NCBI GenBank assembly: GCA_965267425.1
Contig: OZ253959.1
Span: 2,666,001 to 2,730,000, forward strand
Direction of reading: 5' to 3'
Length of the DNA stretch: 64,000 nt
Origin: G965267425 sp965267425
GTDB lineage: Bacteria > Bacteroidota > Bacteroidia > Flavobacteriales_E > Vicingaceae
The position numbers were made by a program, and so were the translations under genes. Positions 51,516 through 61,442 of this stretch are shown here, piece after piece; the stretch's first letter is position 1, and each line of letters begins with the position of its first letter. The notes under the pieces were generated by a model. The model was given only the letters and a program-made list of their open reading frames with translations. It had not been told where the DNA came from and made no database searches.

Positions 51516-53350
51516 GTCAGGAGCCACGAAAATATTTCGTAGGCTCAGTTTTTGCTTTCGCTGGATTAATTTTATTATTCCGGCTTTTCTACGTTCAAAT
51601 TGTAGCGGACAAATACAAACTGGATTCTGAAAACAATGTACTGCGTTACAATACGATATACCCTTCCAGAGGTTTGATCTATGACAGAAATGGCTCATTG
51701 GTAGTTCATAATGAAGCTGCATTTGATCTCATGATTATTCCAAGGCAATTGCATGCTTTTGATACGAATAGATTTTGCGAATTAATCGATCTTGACAAAA
51801 AAGAGGTAATTGAGAGAATATCAAAAGCCAAGAGCTATTCTCGGTACAAGCCATCTCTCTTTTTATCACAAATTTCAGCGAGAGAATACGCAAGCATTCA
51901 GGAAGAATTATATCTGTTTGATGGATTCTATATGCAGTCTCGATCACTTAGAAAATACCCATTTCGCAATGCCGCTCATATTTTTGGTCACATTGGTGAA
52001 GTGGATAAAAAAATAATCGAATCCAATCCTTATTACAAGCAAGGTGATTACATCGGTCAAAGTGGAATAGAAAAGTCGTACGAAAAAAACTTGCGTGGTA
52101 AAAGAGGAGTTCAACTCATTATGGTGGACGTTTTCAATCGTGAAATGGGAAGTTTTGAAGACGGAAAATACGATTCTGCGTCTGTACCAGGAAATAACCT
52201 TATTCTTACCATAGATCAGAAATTACAGACTTATGGCGAACAATTAATGCAAAACAAAAGGGGCAGTATCGTAGCCATTGAACCAGCCACTGGTGAGATC
52301 CTTGCTTTGATATCAAGTCCATATTTTGATCCAAATGAATTGGTTGGTAGAAGAAGAAATCAGAACTATCCCAAGTTGGTAAGTGACACCAACAAGCCAT
52401 TGTTCAACCGAGCGTTAATGGCAAAATATCCTCCCGGTTCAACGTTTAAATTGATCAATGCATTGATTGGTTTACAAGAAGAAGTCATTGATGAAAATAC
52501 TCGTTTTAGCTGCTATGGTGGGTATAATTCAGGGTCGTTTCATATGGGTTGTCATGCACACGCTTCACCTGTCAATTTTGAGTATTCCATTCAAACATCT
52601 TGCAACGCATACTATAGCAATGTATTTCGATCTACCATTGACCACTACCCTTCTGCGGAAGAAGGATATAATGTATGGCGAAAGTACGTGATGCAATTTG
52701 GAGTTGGTCAACCGCTAAACATAGATCTGCCAAATGAGCTTTCGGGTTTCGTTCCAGAATCATCCTATTACGACAAGTATTATCGAAAAGGTGGATGGAA
52801 TTCATTGACCGTAGTTTCCTTAGCCATTGGACAAGGTGAACTAGGAATAACGCCGCTGCAAATGGCAAATATTTCATCTATAATTGCCAATAGAGGGTAT
52901 TATATCAAACCGCATTTGGTTAAATTAATTGATAACCGACTTCCAGAAAATCGTCCCGTCCAACTGGATAGTCAAAAGATTGATATTGATAAAATTCATT
53001 TTGACAGACTATGTGAGGCCATGCAAAAAGTTGTGGACAAAGGGACAGGGTATTTGGCTAGAATAGATTCGTTGGAAGTGTGCGGAAAAACAGGAACTGT
53101 AGAAAATCCACATGGAGATGATCATTCAACCTTTCTAGCATTTGCTCCTCGTGAAAATCCAAAAATTGCACTTTCCGTTTATGTGGAAAATGGTGTATGG
53201 GGATCCCGGTGGGCTGCTCCCATTGCAGGGTTGATGATTGAAAAATATCTCCGCGATACGATTACTCGTCAAGATTTAGAATTGAGAATGTTAAATGGAA
53301 ATTTAATCCCAAAAGTTGAGAAACCGGAAGAACATATTTCAGCGAATTGA
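51512..53350 (+). CDS. mrdA: Penicillin-binding protein 2 (class B transpeptidase)
   Basis: Elongation-specific peptidoglycan transpeptidase, 612 residues. One N-terminal span (about 10-30), a pedestal domain, and a transpeptidase domain: SxxK is STFK (catalytic S310), SxN is SCN (QTSCNAY), and KTG is in CGKTGTVENP. It pairs with RodA, the glycosyltransferase, encoded with a 35-base overlap downstream. The start overlaps mreD by 4 bases (ATGA). Confidence 0.96.
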   Translation: MSQEPRKYFVGSVFAFAGLILLFRLFYVQIVADKYKLDSENNVLRYNTIYPSRGLIYDRNGSLVVHNEAAFDLMIIPRQLHAFDTNRFCELIDLDKKEVIERISKAKSYSRYKPSLFLSQISAREYASIQEELYLFDGFYMQSRSLRKYPFRNAAHIFGHIGEVDKKIIESNPYYKQGDYIGQSGIEKSYEKNLRGKRGVQLIMVDVFNREMGSFEDGKYDSASVPGNNLILTIDQKLQTYGEQLMQNKRGSIVAIEPATGEILALISSPYFDPNELVGRRRNQNYPKLVSDTNKPLFNRALMAKYPPGSTFKLINALIGLQEEVIDENTRFSCYGGYNSGSFHMGCHAHASPVNFEYSIQTSCNAYYSNVFRSTIDHYPSAEEGYNVWRKYVMQFGVGQPLNIDLPNELSGFVPESSYYDKYYRKGGWNSLTVVSLAIGQGELGITPLQMANISSIIANRGYYIKPHLVKLIDNRLPENRPVQLDSQKIDIDKIHFDRLCEAMQKVVDKGTGYLARIDSLEVCGKTGTVENPHGDDHSTFLAFAPRENPKIALSVYVENGVWGSRWAAPIAGLMIEKYLRDTITRQDLELRMLNGNLIPKVEKPEEHISAN

Positions 53351-54617
53351 CTGGTTGACCGTTTTCCTCTATTCGGCATTGGTATTCATCGGATGGATGA
53401 GTATTTACAGTGCCGTATATACGGAAGAAACGGCAGGCTTTTTTGACTTATCAAGTCGTCATGGGAAACAGTTGATTTGGATTGCAGCAACATCCGTTAT
53501 CATTCCGGCCGTATTGCTGATTGATGAACGTTTTTATCCTTCTTTTGGATATCTGTTATACGGTGTTGCTGGCTTATTGTTGGTGCTGGTATTGCTATTT
53601 GGTGTGGAAGTCAACAATTCCAAATCCTGGTTCAGCATTGGTGCGTTTGCATTGCAACCTGCTGAATTTGCCAAAATTGCCACAAGTCTTGCCCTTGCCA
53701 AATTTTTGAGTTCTATCGAGAAAAAAGCCATGACTCAAAACAATCGATTGATCATTGCTTCCATCATTGCAATACCGGCTTTGCTCATATTGTTGCAACC
53801 GGATACGGGTTCAACATTGGTCTACGCTTGCTTTATTTTTGTGTTGTATCGATTTGGATTACCGGGTGGATACCTTGGACTTCTGTTTTCTTGTGCCACT
53901 TTATTCATCATTACTATTATAGTGCGAGATAAGACCGTTGATTTCTTTTCAGGTTATTCAATGGCAGGTACTTATGTGCTTATGATCATTCTGGCCTTAT
54001 TGGCCATTGCCATCATGATCATTTGGCGAAAAGTTGGGCAATTGAATTTGGTTGTGTTATCTGTGCTCATTGGATGCGTGCTTATCATTTTCAGCATTGA
54101 TTATGTCATGGACGATGTATTGAAGCCATATCAGACCAATAGAATTGAAGTATTGTTGGGTATGAAATCTGACCCAAAAGGGGCTGGTTATAATGTTAAT
54201 CAATCCTTAATTGCTATTGGTTCTGGTGGATTTGCCGGCAAAGGATTTTTAAATGGTACACAGACAAAATTTGATTTTGTTCCTGAACAAAGTACGGACT
54301 TCATTTTCTGCACCACTGGTGAAGAACTAGGGTTTATCGGTTCCTTTTTGGTGGTTGGATTATTTGTGGCTTTGCTATTGAGAATACTTTACTTAGCGGA
54401 ACGTCAACGCTCGAGTTTTTCTTTGTACTACGGTTATTGCGTGGCGTCCATATTGTTCTTCCATTTTGTCATCAATATTGGAATGACCGTGGGCTTGGCA
54501 CCTGTCATAGGAATTCCTTTGCCTTTTATGAGTTACGGAGGTTCCTCATTATGGGCATTCACCATCTTACTTTTTGTATTTATAAAGTTGGATTCAGTAA
54601 GGTTAAATCAACTCTAG
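53316..54617 (+). CDS. rodA: Peptidoglycan polymerase RodA
   Basis: SEDS-family glycosyltransferase that polymerises lipid II with PBP2, 433 residues with about ten membrane spans. FALQPAEFAKIATSLALAKFL and QPDTGSTLVYACFIFVLY are SEDS motifs, and the end VIGIPLPFMSYGGSSLWAFTILLFVF is the family signature. The start is TTG at 53316 within the mrdA coding region; MRNRKNIFQRIDWLTVFLY fits the RodA N-terminus. It is convergent with the foldase gene, 12 bases apart. Confidence 0.94.
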   Translation: MRNRKNIFQRIDWLTVFLYSALVFIGWMSIYSAVYTEETAGFFDLSSRHGKQLIWIAATSVIIPAVLLIDERFYPSFGYLLYGVAGLLLVLVLLFGVEVNNSKSWFSIGAFALQPAEFAKIATSLALAKFLSSIEKKAMTQNNRLIIASIIAIPALLILLQPDTGSTLVYACFIFVLYRFGLPGGYLGLLFSCATLFIITIIVRDKTVDFFSGYSMAGTYVLMIILALLAIAIMIIWRKVGQLNLVVLSVLIGCVLIIFSIDYVMDDVLKPYQTNRIEVLLGMKSDPKGAGYNVNQSLIAIGSGGFAGKGFLNGTQTKFDFVPEQSTDFIFCTTGEELGFIGSFLVVGLFVALLLRILYLAERQRSSFSLYYGYCVASILFFHFVINIGMTVGLAPVIGIPLPFMSYGGSSLWAFTILLFVFIKLDSVRLNQL

Positions 54618-54629
54618 GGAATCAGTCTA

Positions 54630-56717
54630 TTAATAGAATTGAGAACGGCGGTCGTCTATGTCAACACGCTTCTTAATGGCTTCAAAGGCTTCGTAACCAG
54701 CTCTAGACTTTCTATTCTGATTGAGTTGAAGTTTTGCGTACTTGTAATCATCAATTTCAGCTACGTCAGAAATACTTTCTATTAAGACAATAAATACTCC
54801 TTTTTCACCTTTGATGGGCACACTCAAATCACCTTCATCCATGGTAAACACTTTTCCTTGCAACTCAGGTTCTCTACCTACACCTGTAACCGTATAGGAA
54901 CCGAAATTTACCTGAGCAGTTGCCGGATTAATACCAAATTTACCTGTGGCGTCTTCCAAACTTGTAATACCGCTCATTTCTTCAATGAACTTCTCTGCTT
55001 TCTTGTCTTTTATTGCACCCAATTCCGCCTGAAATTTCACTTTATCAAATGGTGCTGTACCGTCTTCCTTAATTTCCAATAGTTTGGCAACTACAAATCC
55101 GTCATCCACTTCCATGGTTTCTGATACATCTCCTTCATTTGATCGGTACGCCCATCGAACAATAGGTCTAGAATTTTCAATTCCGGGAATCACATCGTCA
55201 TCTTCTCGAACAAATATTTCCCTTGCTTCAGTTCCGTATTTATCTCCCAAAGACAAAGCGTCGTTGGTTCCAGAAAGATCTCTTGAAAACTGACTTGATT
55301 GCTTAAACGCCTCTTCAAATGTTTCTTTGCTAGCTTCAATTGTACGCATAAGTTTGGCCAATTGAATCTTTTTAACCTCTTCACTTTTTTCCATGACTTC
55401 AAGCAATAGCACGCCATAAGCAGCCTCAATCTTAATCAATTTCCCTACTGGTTGCATGAAACTGCTATCGTTGATTTGTTCAGGCATTACTCTTTCCTGA
55501 AACCATCCCAAATCTCCACCGTCCTGAGCAGAACCTTCGTCATCTGATTCTGTTTTTGCTATTTCCGCAAAGTCTGCGCCATTGTTTATTGCATCGGCTA
55601 TACTATCGATAAGTTTCTCAGCATCTTCAGGCTTATTGTTCTGAAAACTCTTCAAGATGATTCTTGATCTTACAGAATCCGGTGCATATTTAATTTTCGC
55701 AAGTTTAACGGCTTTGTATACACCTTGGTTGTCCAATTTCATTGGGAATAAATAACCCGCTGTATCCAAGGTAAATAAAGCAGAATCATATTCTTCTGGT
55801 AGATTCCATGAACTGTAAAAATTGAAATCAAATTCTTCTTCCGAATTGATATTTATGAAAATAGAATCGTCATCTGTTTCAGCGAATTCTTTGTATTTAT
55901 TTTCCATCCAATCTTTGGCTCTTGCGCTATCTTCCATTGAAGGAATTACTGGAAATGACGCAAAAATTATTTTCCTGGATTTCTTTTCTTGAAATTCATA
56001 AGGTTTAGCATCATAATAGGCACGGATATCTGATTCAGAAACCTCAACTGTAGAATCTGGAATACTGCTATAGTCACGAACGACATATTTGATATTCACT
56101 GATTTCCCTGATTCCTGATAATTGTTTTTGGCTTCAAGTGTTGTTACGTAAAGTCCCTTAGCCATTAACGTATTGTATTTTGAACGAATGCGTTCTTTTC
56201 GGAGACCTTTTTCAAACCTTTTCCATCGTGCTTCTGTTTCACCAGTTTCGTCTTGATCAAGATTTCTGATAAAATTCTTTACACTCTCAACACTAAATTC
56301 ACCCGTTTCAGGGTTGGTAAATGCTCGTTTTATTTGAGGGTGTGGATTTTCTCCAACAGCCATATCAAAAAGTTCCTTCCTGGAAACCACTAATCCCAAT
56401 TCTTCGTATTCACCTCCCAATAACAACTCATCCAACAAATCATTCCAAATTTGTTCTCTCAATTGTCTTTCCACAAATGGAGGAACATCATTTCTCTGCT
56501 CGTTTTCCTTGTAGGATTCTTTGGCACGGTTTAACCTGTTTTCGAATTCCGCTCCTGTAACTGAAACTCCGTCTACAATTGCGATGTTATTTCTGTCTTC
56601 TGCAAAAAAAGCACTTTGATTGGAGAAAAAATCTCCCAAAACAAATGCCATTAAAGCCACCCCAATCAAAATTAAAAGGAGGTATGATTTTTCACGAATT
56701 TTGCCAATAATTGCCAT
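54630..56717 (-). CDS. Membrane-anchored parvulin-type foldase (PpiD/SurA-like)
   Basis: A 695-residue periplasmic chaperone with an N-terminal membrane segment (YLLLILIGVALMAFVLGDFF, about 12-31). A SurA_N-like helical domain follows (about 35-235), then a parvulin-type prolyl isomerase domain (about 345-445: NGADFAEIAKTESDDEGSAQDGGDLGWFQERVMP) and a second chaperone half ending at GEKGVFIVLIES. One parvulin domain is clear. It resembles PpiD in topology, assisting folding of exported proteins and OMPs. It ends the minus-strand operon that starts at coaX. Confidence 0.88.
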   Translation of the reverse strand: MAIIGKIREKSYLLLILIGVALMAFVLGDFFSNQSAFFAEDRNNIAIVDGVSVTGAEFENRLNRAKESYKENEQRNDVPPFVERQLREQIWNDLLDELLLGGEYEELGLVVSRKELFDMAVGENPHPQIKRAFTNPETGEFSVESVKNFIRNLDQDETGETEARWKRFEKGLRKERIRSKYNTLMAKGLYVTTLEAKNNYQESGKSVNIKYVVRDYSSIPDSTVEVSESDIRAYYDAKPYEFQEKKSRKIIFASFPVIPSMEDSARAKDWMENKYKEFAETDDDSIFININSEEEFDFNFYSSWNLPEEYDSALFTLDTAGYLFPMKLDNQGVYKAVKLAKIKYAPDSVRSRIILKSFQNNKPEDAEKLIDSIADAINNGADFAEIAKTESDDEGSAQDGGDLGWFQERVMPEQINDSSFMQPVGKLIKIEAAYGVLLLEVMEKSEEVKKIQLAKLMRTIEASKETFEEAFKQSSQFSRDLSGTNDALSLGDKYGTEAREIFVREDDDVIPGIENSRPIVRWAYRSNEGDVSETMEVDDGFVVAKLLEIKEDGTAPFDKVKFQAELGAIKDKKAEKFIEEMSGITSLEDATGKFGINPATAQVNFGSYTVTGVGREPELQGKVFTMDEGDLSVPIKGEKGVFIVLIESISDVAEIDDYKYAKLQLNQNRKSRAGYEAFEAIKKRVDIDDRRSQFY

Positions 56718-56770
56718 TCCTACACATTTTTAGGGATGCGAATATACGATTGTCTGACGAATTTGTAAAA

Positions 56771-58039
56771 TCAATTTTGAGTATCCAAAACGATTATTTG
56801 CACGAGGTCTATTTTGTTTTTCAGGACACTCTTTACTGTAAACTCAAGATGCTCTACCCGAATTTTTTCATCTAAGACGGGAATGGATTCACTCTTACTG
56901 AGTAGAAGCCCAGCAATCGTCTCATAATCAGGCGATTCAGGAAGATTTAATTCATACTTTTCATTGACATAATCAATTTCATGGCGTGCAGAAAACATGA
57001 ATTCCTTGTCACTTACTTGTTTTTCAAGCAATTCTACCCGGTCATGTTCGTCCTTAATCTCACCAAATATTTCTTCAATAATATCTTCCATGGTCAGAAT
57101 TCCATGCGTTCCGCCAAATTCATCCAACACAACGGCCAGGTTCTTTTGTTCTTTTAACATCAATCCCAACAATTCATTTGCCGGCATTGATTCCGGAACA
57201 AACAACACCGGTTTCAACACAGATTCAATTTTGGGAGGATTGGTAAATAAATCATAGGCATGTGTATAACCTATGATTTGATCCATATTTTCGCGATAGA
57301 CAATTATTTTCGAATACCCTGTATCAATGTGCATCTGCACCAAAGAATCTACGGGTTCATTGATGTCAACGCCTGTAATCTCATTTCTTGGAACTACGCA
57401 TTGTCTGGCTTTAACTGATTTAAAATCCAATGCGTTTTGCAAGAGTTTTATTTCCGTATCAATTTCAGATTCGTTTTCAACGGATGAAGACATTTTGGTG
57501 ATGTAATCCGTTAAATCTACTCTTCCCAGAGAAAGGTTTCTTTTTTCTAGATCTAACCTCAATATTTTGGTGAGAATAAAATTGGATACGGAAAGTAATA
57601 TTCTTGTTGGGATGATAAGGCAAGTGTACAATATCATCAAAACAAATTTAAATTGATTCAATATTCTATTAGGCTTCCTGCGAAATATGACTTTTGGCAG
57701 AAATTCAGCGAATATGAGCACAACAATGGTGGAAACAAGCGTAATGGTTAGTAGTAATAAAAAACTACCTGATATAAACTGCGAAAATAACGGGCTCAGC
57801 CACTTACTCATGAACTCACCATACACTACCAGCGCAACGGTATTGCCCAATAACATGGTGCCAACCAGGTAAACCGGTTGCTTTAGTTTTTCGGCTAACC
57901 AAGAAACACCGAGTTTACCTTTGATGCTTTTAACTTCTATTTGAAGGAGATTGGACGAAACAATGGCAATTTCCAATCCAGAAAACAATGCTGAGAACAG
58001 CAATGCCAGTAGAATTCCAGATAATAAATCTACGTCCAT
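56771..58039 (-). CDS. CNNM/CBS/CorC_HlyC membrane protein
   Basis: A 422-residue paralogue of GldE in architecture: CNNM (DUF21) membrane domain (about 5-190), two CBS domains (about 210-330: VPRNEITGVDINEPVDS, VVLDEFGGTHGILTMEDIIEEIFGEI) and a C-terminal CorC_HlyC domain (about 345-420). The family is linked to Mg/Co export or to membrane partners, and older names call it hemolysin. In this operon it sits between the 67-residue membrane protein and the foldase, so an envelope role is likely, but the substrate is unknown. Confidence 0.88.
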   Translation of the reverse strand: MDVDLLSGILLALLFSALFSGLEIAIVSSNLLQIEVKSIKGKLGVSWLAEKLKQPVYLVGTMLLGNTVALVVYGEFMSKWLSPLFSQFISGSFLLLLTITLVSTIVVLIFAEFLPKVIFRRKPNRILNQFKFVLMILYTCLIIPTRILLSVSNFILTKILRLDLEKRNLSLGRVDLTDYITKMSSSVENESEIDTEIKLLQNALDFKSVKARQCVVPRNEITGVDINEPVDSLVQMHIDTGYSKIIVYRENMDQIIGYTHAYDLFTNPPKIESVLKPVLFVPESMPANELLGLMLKEQKNLAVVLDEFGGTHGILTMEDIIEEIFGEIKDEHDRVELLEKQVSDKEFMFSARHEIDYVNEKYELNLPESPDYETIAGLLLSKSESIPVLDEKIRVEHLEFTVKSVLKNKIDLVQIIVLDTQN

Positions 58040-58069
58040 AATTTAGTGGAGATACTCAAAAATAACAAT

Positions 58070-58273
58070 CTATTTTGATTCCTCATTGTTTCTTCGCTCC
58101 CATCTGCGCCGTTGGTTTTTGCGAATAAAATGAAACAGAAATGCAACAGCAGAAAAAAGTAAAAAATGAAACCCATCGGCTCCATCCAATAGAAATCTTG
58201 CTGCGGCAAGAACAATACATATGATGGCTACCATGAGCCACATACGTTCAACAAAAAGCATGAATTTATTCAT
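58070..58273 (-). CDS. Small two-span membrane protein
   Basis: A 67-residue protein with two hydrophobic segments (LMVAIICIVLAAARFLL, and FHFLLFSAVAFLFHFI) and a basic C-terminal tail (RKNQRRRWERRN). No named family is recognised. The start overlaps the lptC end by 8 bases. Similar small genes appear beside lptC in related genomes, as far as I recall. A 61-residue frame in another phase at 58030-58215 is a shadow of this gene. Confidence 0.7.
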   Translation of the reverse strand: MNKFMLFVERMWLMVAIICIVLAAARFLLDGADGFHFLLFSAVAFLFHFIRKNQRRRWERRNNEESK

Positions 58274-58811
58274 CGTCCAAAAGTATCGATTCTCCTCGAG
58301 GGTTTTTTATATGGTATTTGGAGAAATCCTGATTCGATTCCAAACCGTCACCCAAAATGATTTCATCTCCAGCGGTGATTTTTACAAATTCTTCGGTATG
58401 AATCATTTCATCTTTCCTATTCCATATAAGGTGTTCAGTCTCCAACTTTTCACCCTTTTCATTGGTAACTACAACCCTATCTCTAGCCTCCATCAGAAAT
58501 TCAGAGTTTTTATCGATGGCATAATTGGAAGTGATTTCAGAAGAAATACCACCCAAAGAATCGTAAAAAATCAAATGAATTCCCTCCGGCATTTCATTGA
58601 CGATTTTGTCGTCAACCTTTCGAATTAAAACAGGAGCTTCAAGTTTAACTTTCACTTCAGCCTCTTCGCTGTAATAGACCACCACATTTTCGGATTCTTC
58701 AACCGGTAGCGGTTTCACATTTGCCAAATCCCTTAGCTCTTGCTCAGAATTACTACAACCGAAACCAGTCAGGAAGACAAAAGTGATAGATGTAAGAAGC
58801 CTTTTCAACAA
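58266..58811 (-). CDS. lptC: LPS export protein LptC (lipoprotein form)
   Basis: A 181-residue periplasmic component of the LPS transport bridge. It has a lipobox cysteine at C19 (TGFGCSN), in place of the N-terminal membrane anchor typical of Proteobacteria. The mature part is the expected jellyroll: LRDLANVKPLPVEESENVVVYYSEEAEVKVKLEAPVLIRKVDDKIVNEMPEGIHLIFYD then ITSNYAIDKNSEFLMEARDRVVVTNEKGEKLETEHLIW. The neighbours are TPR and small membrane proteins. Confidence 0.88.
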   Translation of the reverse strand: MLKRLLTSITFVFLTGFGCSNSEQELRDLANVKPLPVEESENVVVYYSEEAEVKVKLEAPVLIRKVDDKIVNEMPEGIHLIFYDSLGGISSEITSNYAIDKNSEFLMEARDRVVVTNEKGEKLETEHLIWNRKDEMIHTEEFVKITAGDEIILGDGLESNQDFSKYHIKNPRGESILLDDE

Positions 58812-58827
58812 GTGGATTTACTATATT

Positions 58828-60165
58828 CTATTTAACGCGAACCTTAGTAGTCTCGTTAATCCAACATCCAACTGTATAATCCGAACCTTCTGTTAGGTTG
58901 TAGAAAAAAGCATCACTTTTTGCAGGAAAGTACTGTGAATACTGTGCAATTTTCTTTCCAGCATTATCGCTCATAGCAGGATCAACTGATTTTGCTTTTC
59001 GATACATATCAATGGCCACCCAATAAGGTGTTTTCAACTTTCCATCTGTCTCATCGGAACATTTGCTTATACTCGCAGCGTACATATCTCCGATTAACAT
59101 ATAAGGTTCTCCCCAGCCGGATTTATGAGAAGCCGCTTTTTTAGCATGAACCCTGGCGCTCGAATAGTCACCAGAACCAAAATAGGATTTTGCTAACAAC
59201 AATTCCAAATTGGCTGAATTCTCGTCAAGATTTTCATCATCTTGTTCTTGTTCCAATAGCCCAATGGCTTGTTTGAAAAAACCAGAAGCTTTGCTGTAGT
59301 CTTTCTTCTTCAACGCCATTATCCCCATGCTTCTTGCTGATTGAGAAGAAGGATTATTATTATGCATGGTATTGGCGATTTTGAAATAAATATCAGAATC
59401 ATCACACTCTCTTTGTTCCATAAAAGCAGCGGACCGCTTTAACCAATCATCTCTCTCCCCATATTTTTCAAATCTCGCTTCAAAGAAAGGTACGATGATA
59501 TCACATGTAAAATAAGGTTCTGCCATTTGAATGATGTTATCCCATGCTTTCACATACGATTCCAATTTTTTCTTATCTGACATATTTGCCAGGTTGTAAT
59601 TGATTACGTCAGCGCATTTTGTAAATATGGCCACCCATTCATCACTTGATTTTTTGGTGGTTTTATCCATTTTAACCGCAGCTTTAAAGTAATAAAGCAA
59701 AACGGCTGCTTCCGATTTTTCCTTTTGTAAATCAATTGACTTTTCCAATGTAGCAAACGCTTCTTCAAGGCTAGGTCTTTTGTATCGGTACATAACAGAA
59801 CCTTTTCGTCCAAGCACGTATCCTTCTTTTCCAAAATTGGCAATTCGTTGATCATATACAAGCAGCATACTATCAGCCAATACATTTACTCTTTCCTTAT
59901 TGCCCTTGTTTTCTTTGGCCATGGCTTTTAGAATCTTTATCCCATCCACATACATTTTTAAACTGGATTTAGGACAAGTTGCAAATGCCACATCCCAGTG
60001 TCTTTTAGCCCCTTTAAAATCCTTGTCACGCAAGAAATCTTTGTAAACGGAAAGATTCTTCACACAGTTGATACTGTCTTCTGGCGTGTTGCCGTATTTT
60101 CCATTTTGTGCAGCAAGTTGAAGACTCATTGCACCAATTGCGATTATTGTTAGTAATTGTCTCAT
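58828..60165 (-). CDS. Exported TPR-repeat protein
   Basis: A 445-residue periplasmic protein with a signal peptide (MRQLLTIIAIGAMSLQLAAQ). Helical repeats are seen in YLRDKD-type segments such as DFLRDKDFKGAKRHWDVAF, MALKKKDYSKASGFFKQAIGLLEQEQ and LLLAKSYFGSGDYSSARVHAKKAA. Probably an outer-membrane-associated scaffold. The gene lies between the outer membrane protein (11 bases upstream) and lptC (16 bases downstream) in one transcription unit. Confidence 0.82.
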   Translation of the reverse strand: MRQLLTIIAIGAMSLQLAAQNGKYGNTPEDSINCVKNLSVYKDFLRDKDFKGAKRHWDVAFATCPKSSLKMYVDGIKILKAMAKENKGNKERVNVLADSMLLVYDQRIANFGKEGYVLGRKGSVMYRYKRPSLEEAFATLEKSIDLQKEKSEAAVLLYYFKAAVKMDKTTKKSSDEWVAIFTKCADVINYNLANMSDKKKLESYVKAWDNIIQMAEPYFTCDIIVPFFEARFEKYGERDDWLKRSAAFMEQRECDDSDIYFKIANTMHNNNPSSQSARSMGIMALKKKDYSKASGFFKQAIGLLEQEQDDENLDENSANLELLLAKSYFGSGDYSSARVHAKKAASHKSGWGEPYMLIGDMYAASISKCSDETDGKLKTPYWVAIDMYRKAKSVDPAMSDNAGKKIAQYSQYFPAKSDAFFYNLTEGSDYTVGCWINETTKVRVK

Positions 60166-60176
60166 TTTTAAATTAG

Positions 60177-61442
60177 TTATTCGTATTTGCGTTTAATGAA
60201 CCATCTGTCATTAATGGATATTCCAAAATTGACATGAACAAATTCTTCTTTTATCAATCCTGGAGCATCTTTACCTCTAGTACCAAATTCTATACCAAAA
60301 TCCAAAGATGTAAAAGATCGTTTAATTGGAATAGCCATTCCAACGGAAACTGCCATTTCTTCTATTTGTTCATTTTCTATGTTATCTGACTCACTATTAA
60401 GCAGATAGTAAAGCTGTCCATATCTTGCACCGAATCTGAAGACGATTTTTTTATCAAAATCTTTTTGTCCTCCAAATCGTATATTCATGGCATCTCCATA
60501 TGCCAAATCTCCCAGCGTATTTACATTTGACCATGGACTGTAATCTGCATCAATTCCAAGAAGCCATTGAGATTTTGTGCGATATAATACACCAAAACCA
60601 TATTTTTCAGCTAATTCCGTTTGAAATTTTCCATCTTGTACTAAGGAGGCTGTGTCTTTAATCTGCGGGAAATTGGTATTTCCTTTATAGTTTTCAACCA
60701 AATTAGTATTTGATGAATTCACACTATTAAATGGAGTATATGCCACACCTAATCTGATAAATCGTTTTTCTTTCAATTTAAACAGATAGTTGGCAGAAAA
60801 GTCCATTCCAAAATCTCCCAATGTTGTCCTGGATAAGGCTCGAGTATTCATAAATGTTCCTTGGTCAACAAAAACAACATTTTCGGCTCCCTGAATCTTA
60901 CCAAAAATGTATGATCCGTTCATTCCCACAGACAAACGGTCATTAACTTGAACACCTACACCCATGAAAAATCTACTGATTCCCCCTTCACCTTCGTACA
61001 ATTTCTGAATGGTTCCAATATTATCTGAAGATTCAGAAATAAGTTCATAACTATAACCTCGAGTGCTCATAGGTAAAAGACCAAAGCTCATTCCAACTCT
61101 TTTAGACACCGGAAACCCAAGTGCAAGGTGACTAAAGTAGCTGTTATTTACTTGTTGAGTTTGACCATTGCTGGTCATTTGAACTCCACGGCTTCTTACA
61201 GCTGCTTCAAATGAAGTCAAAGACAATGAACTATAACTTGCAGGGTTGGATGGATTAATATTGAGGGAAGAAACCATGGCATAACTCAAGCCTCCCATGG
61301 CAAAATTTTGAACCATTGGATTTTGTTCCAGGTAACCGATTCCAATTTCAGTATAAGGCGAATTAGAAGTTCTTTGTGCTAAAGTTATCGGAGCAATAAA
61401 AAACAGGCCTATACAAAAGATGATAAATCTAATGTAATTCAT
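60177..61442 (-). CDS. Outer membrane beta-barrel protein
   Basis: A 421-residue outer membrane protein with a signal peptide (to about LAQ, residue 23). NSPYTEIGIGYLEQNPMVQNFAMGGLSYA and SLNINPSNPASYSSLSLTSFEAAV resemble FadL/OmpP1-type barrels, and the rest alternates short hydrophobic strands with turns (FMGVGVQVNDRLSVGMNGSYIFG). The last residues end WFIKRKYE without a terminal Phe. Its conserved place between coaX and the TPR gene suggests a role in envelope biogenesis. The start overlaps coaX by 14 bases. Confidence 0.8.
   Translation of the reverse strand: MNYIRFIIFCIGLFFIAPITLAQRTSNSPYTEIGIGYLEQNPMVQNFAMGGLSYAMVSSLNINPSNPASYSSLSLTSFEAAVRSRGVQMTSNGQTQQVNNSYFSHLALGFPVSKRVGMSFGLLPMSTRGYSYELISESSDNIGTIQKLYEGEGGISRFFMGVGVQVNDRLSVGMNGSYIFGKIQGAENVVFVDQGTFMNTRALSRTTLGDFGMDFSANYLFKLKEKRFIRLGVAYTPFNSVNSSNTNLVENYKGNTNFPQIKDTASLVQDGKFQTELAEKYGFGVLYRTKSQWLLGIDADYSPWSNVNTLGDLAYGDAMNIRFGGQKDFDKKIVFRFGARYGQLYYLLNSESDNIENEQIEEMAVSVGMAIPIKRSFTSLDFGIEFGTRGKDAPGLIKEEFVHVNFGISINDRWFIKRKYE

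Noticed and set aside
58030..58215. 61-residue minus-strand frame
   Set aside because: It overlaps the 67-residue membrane protein in another phase; the 67-residue frame has a better basic tail and couples to lptC.
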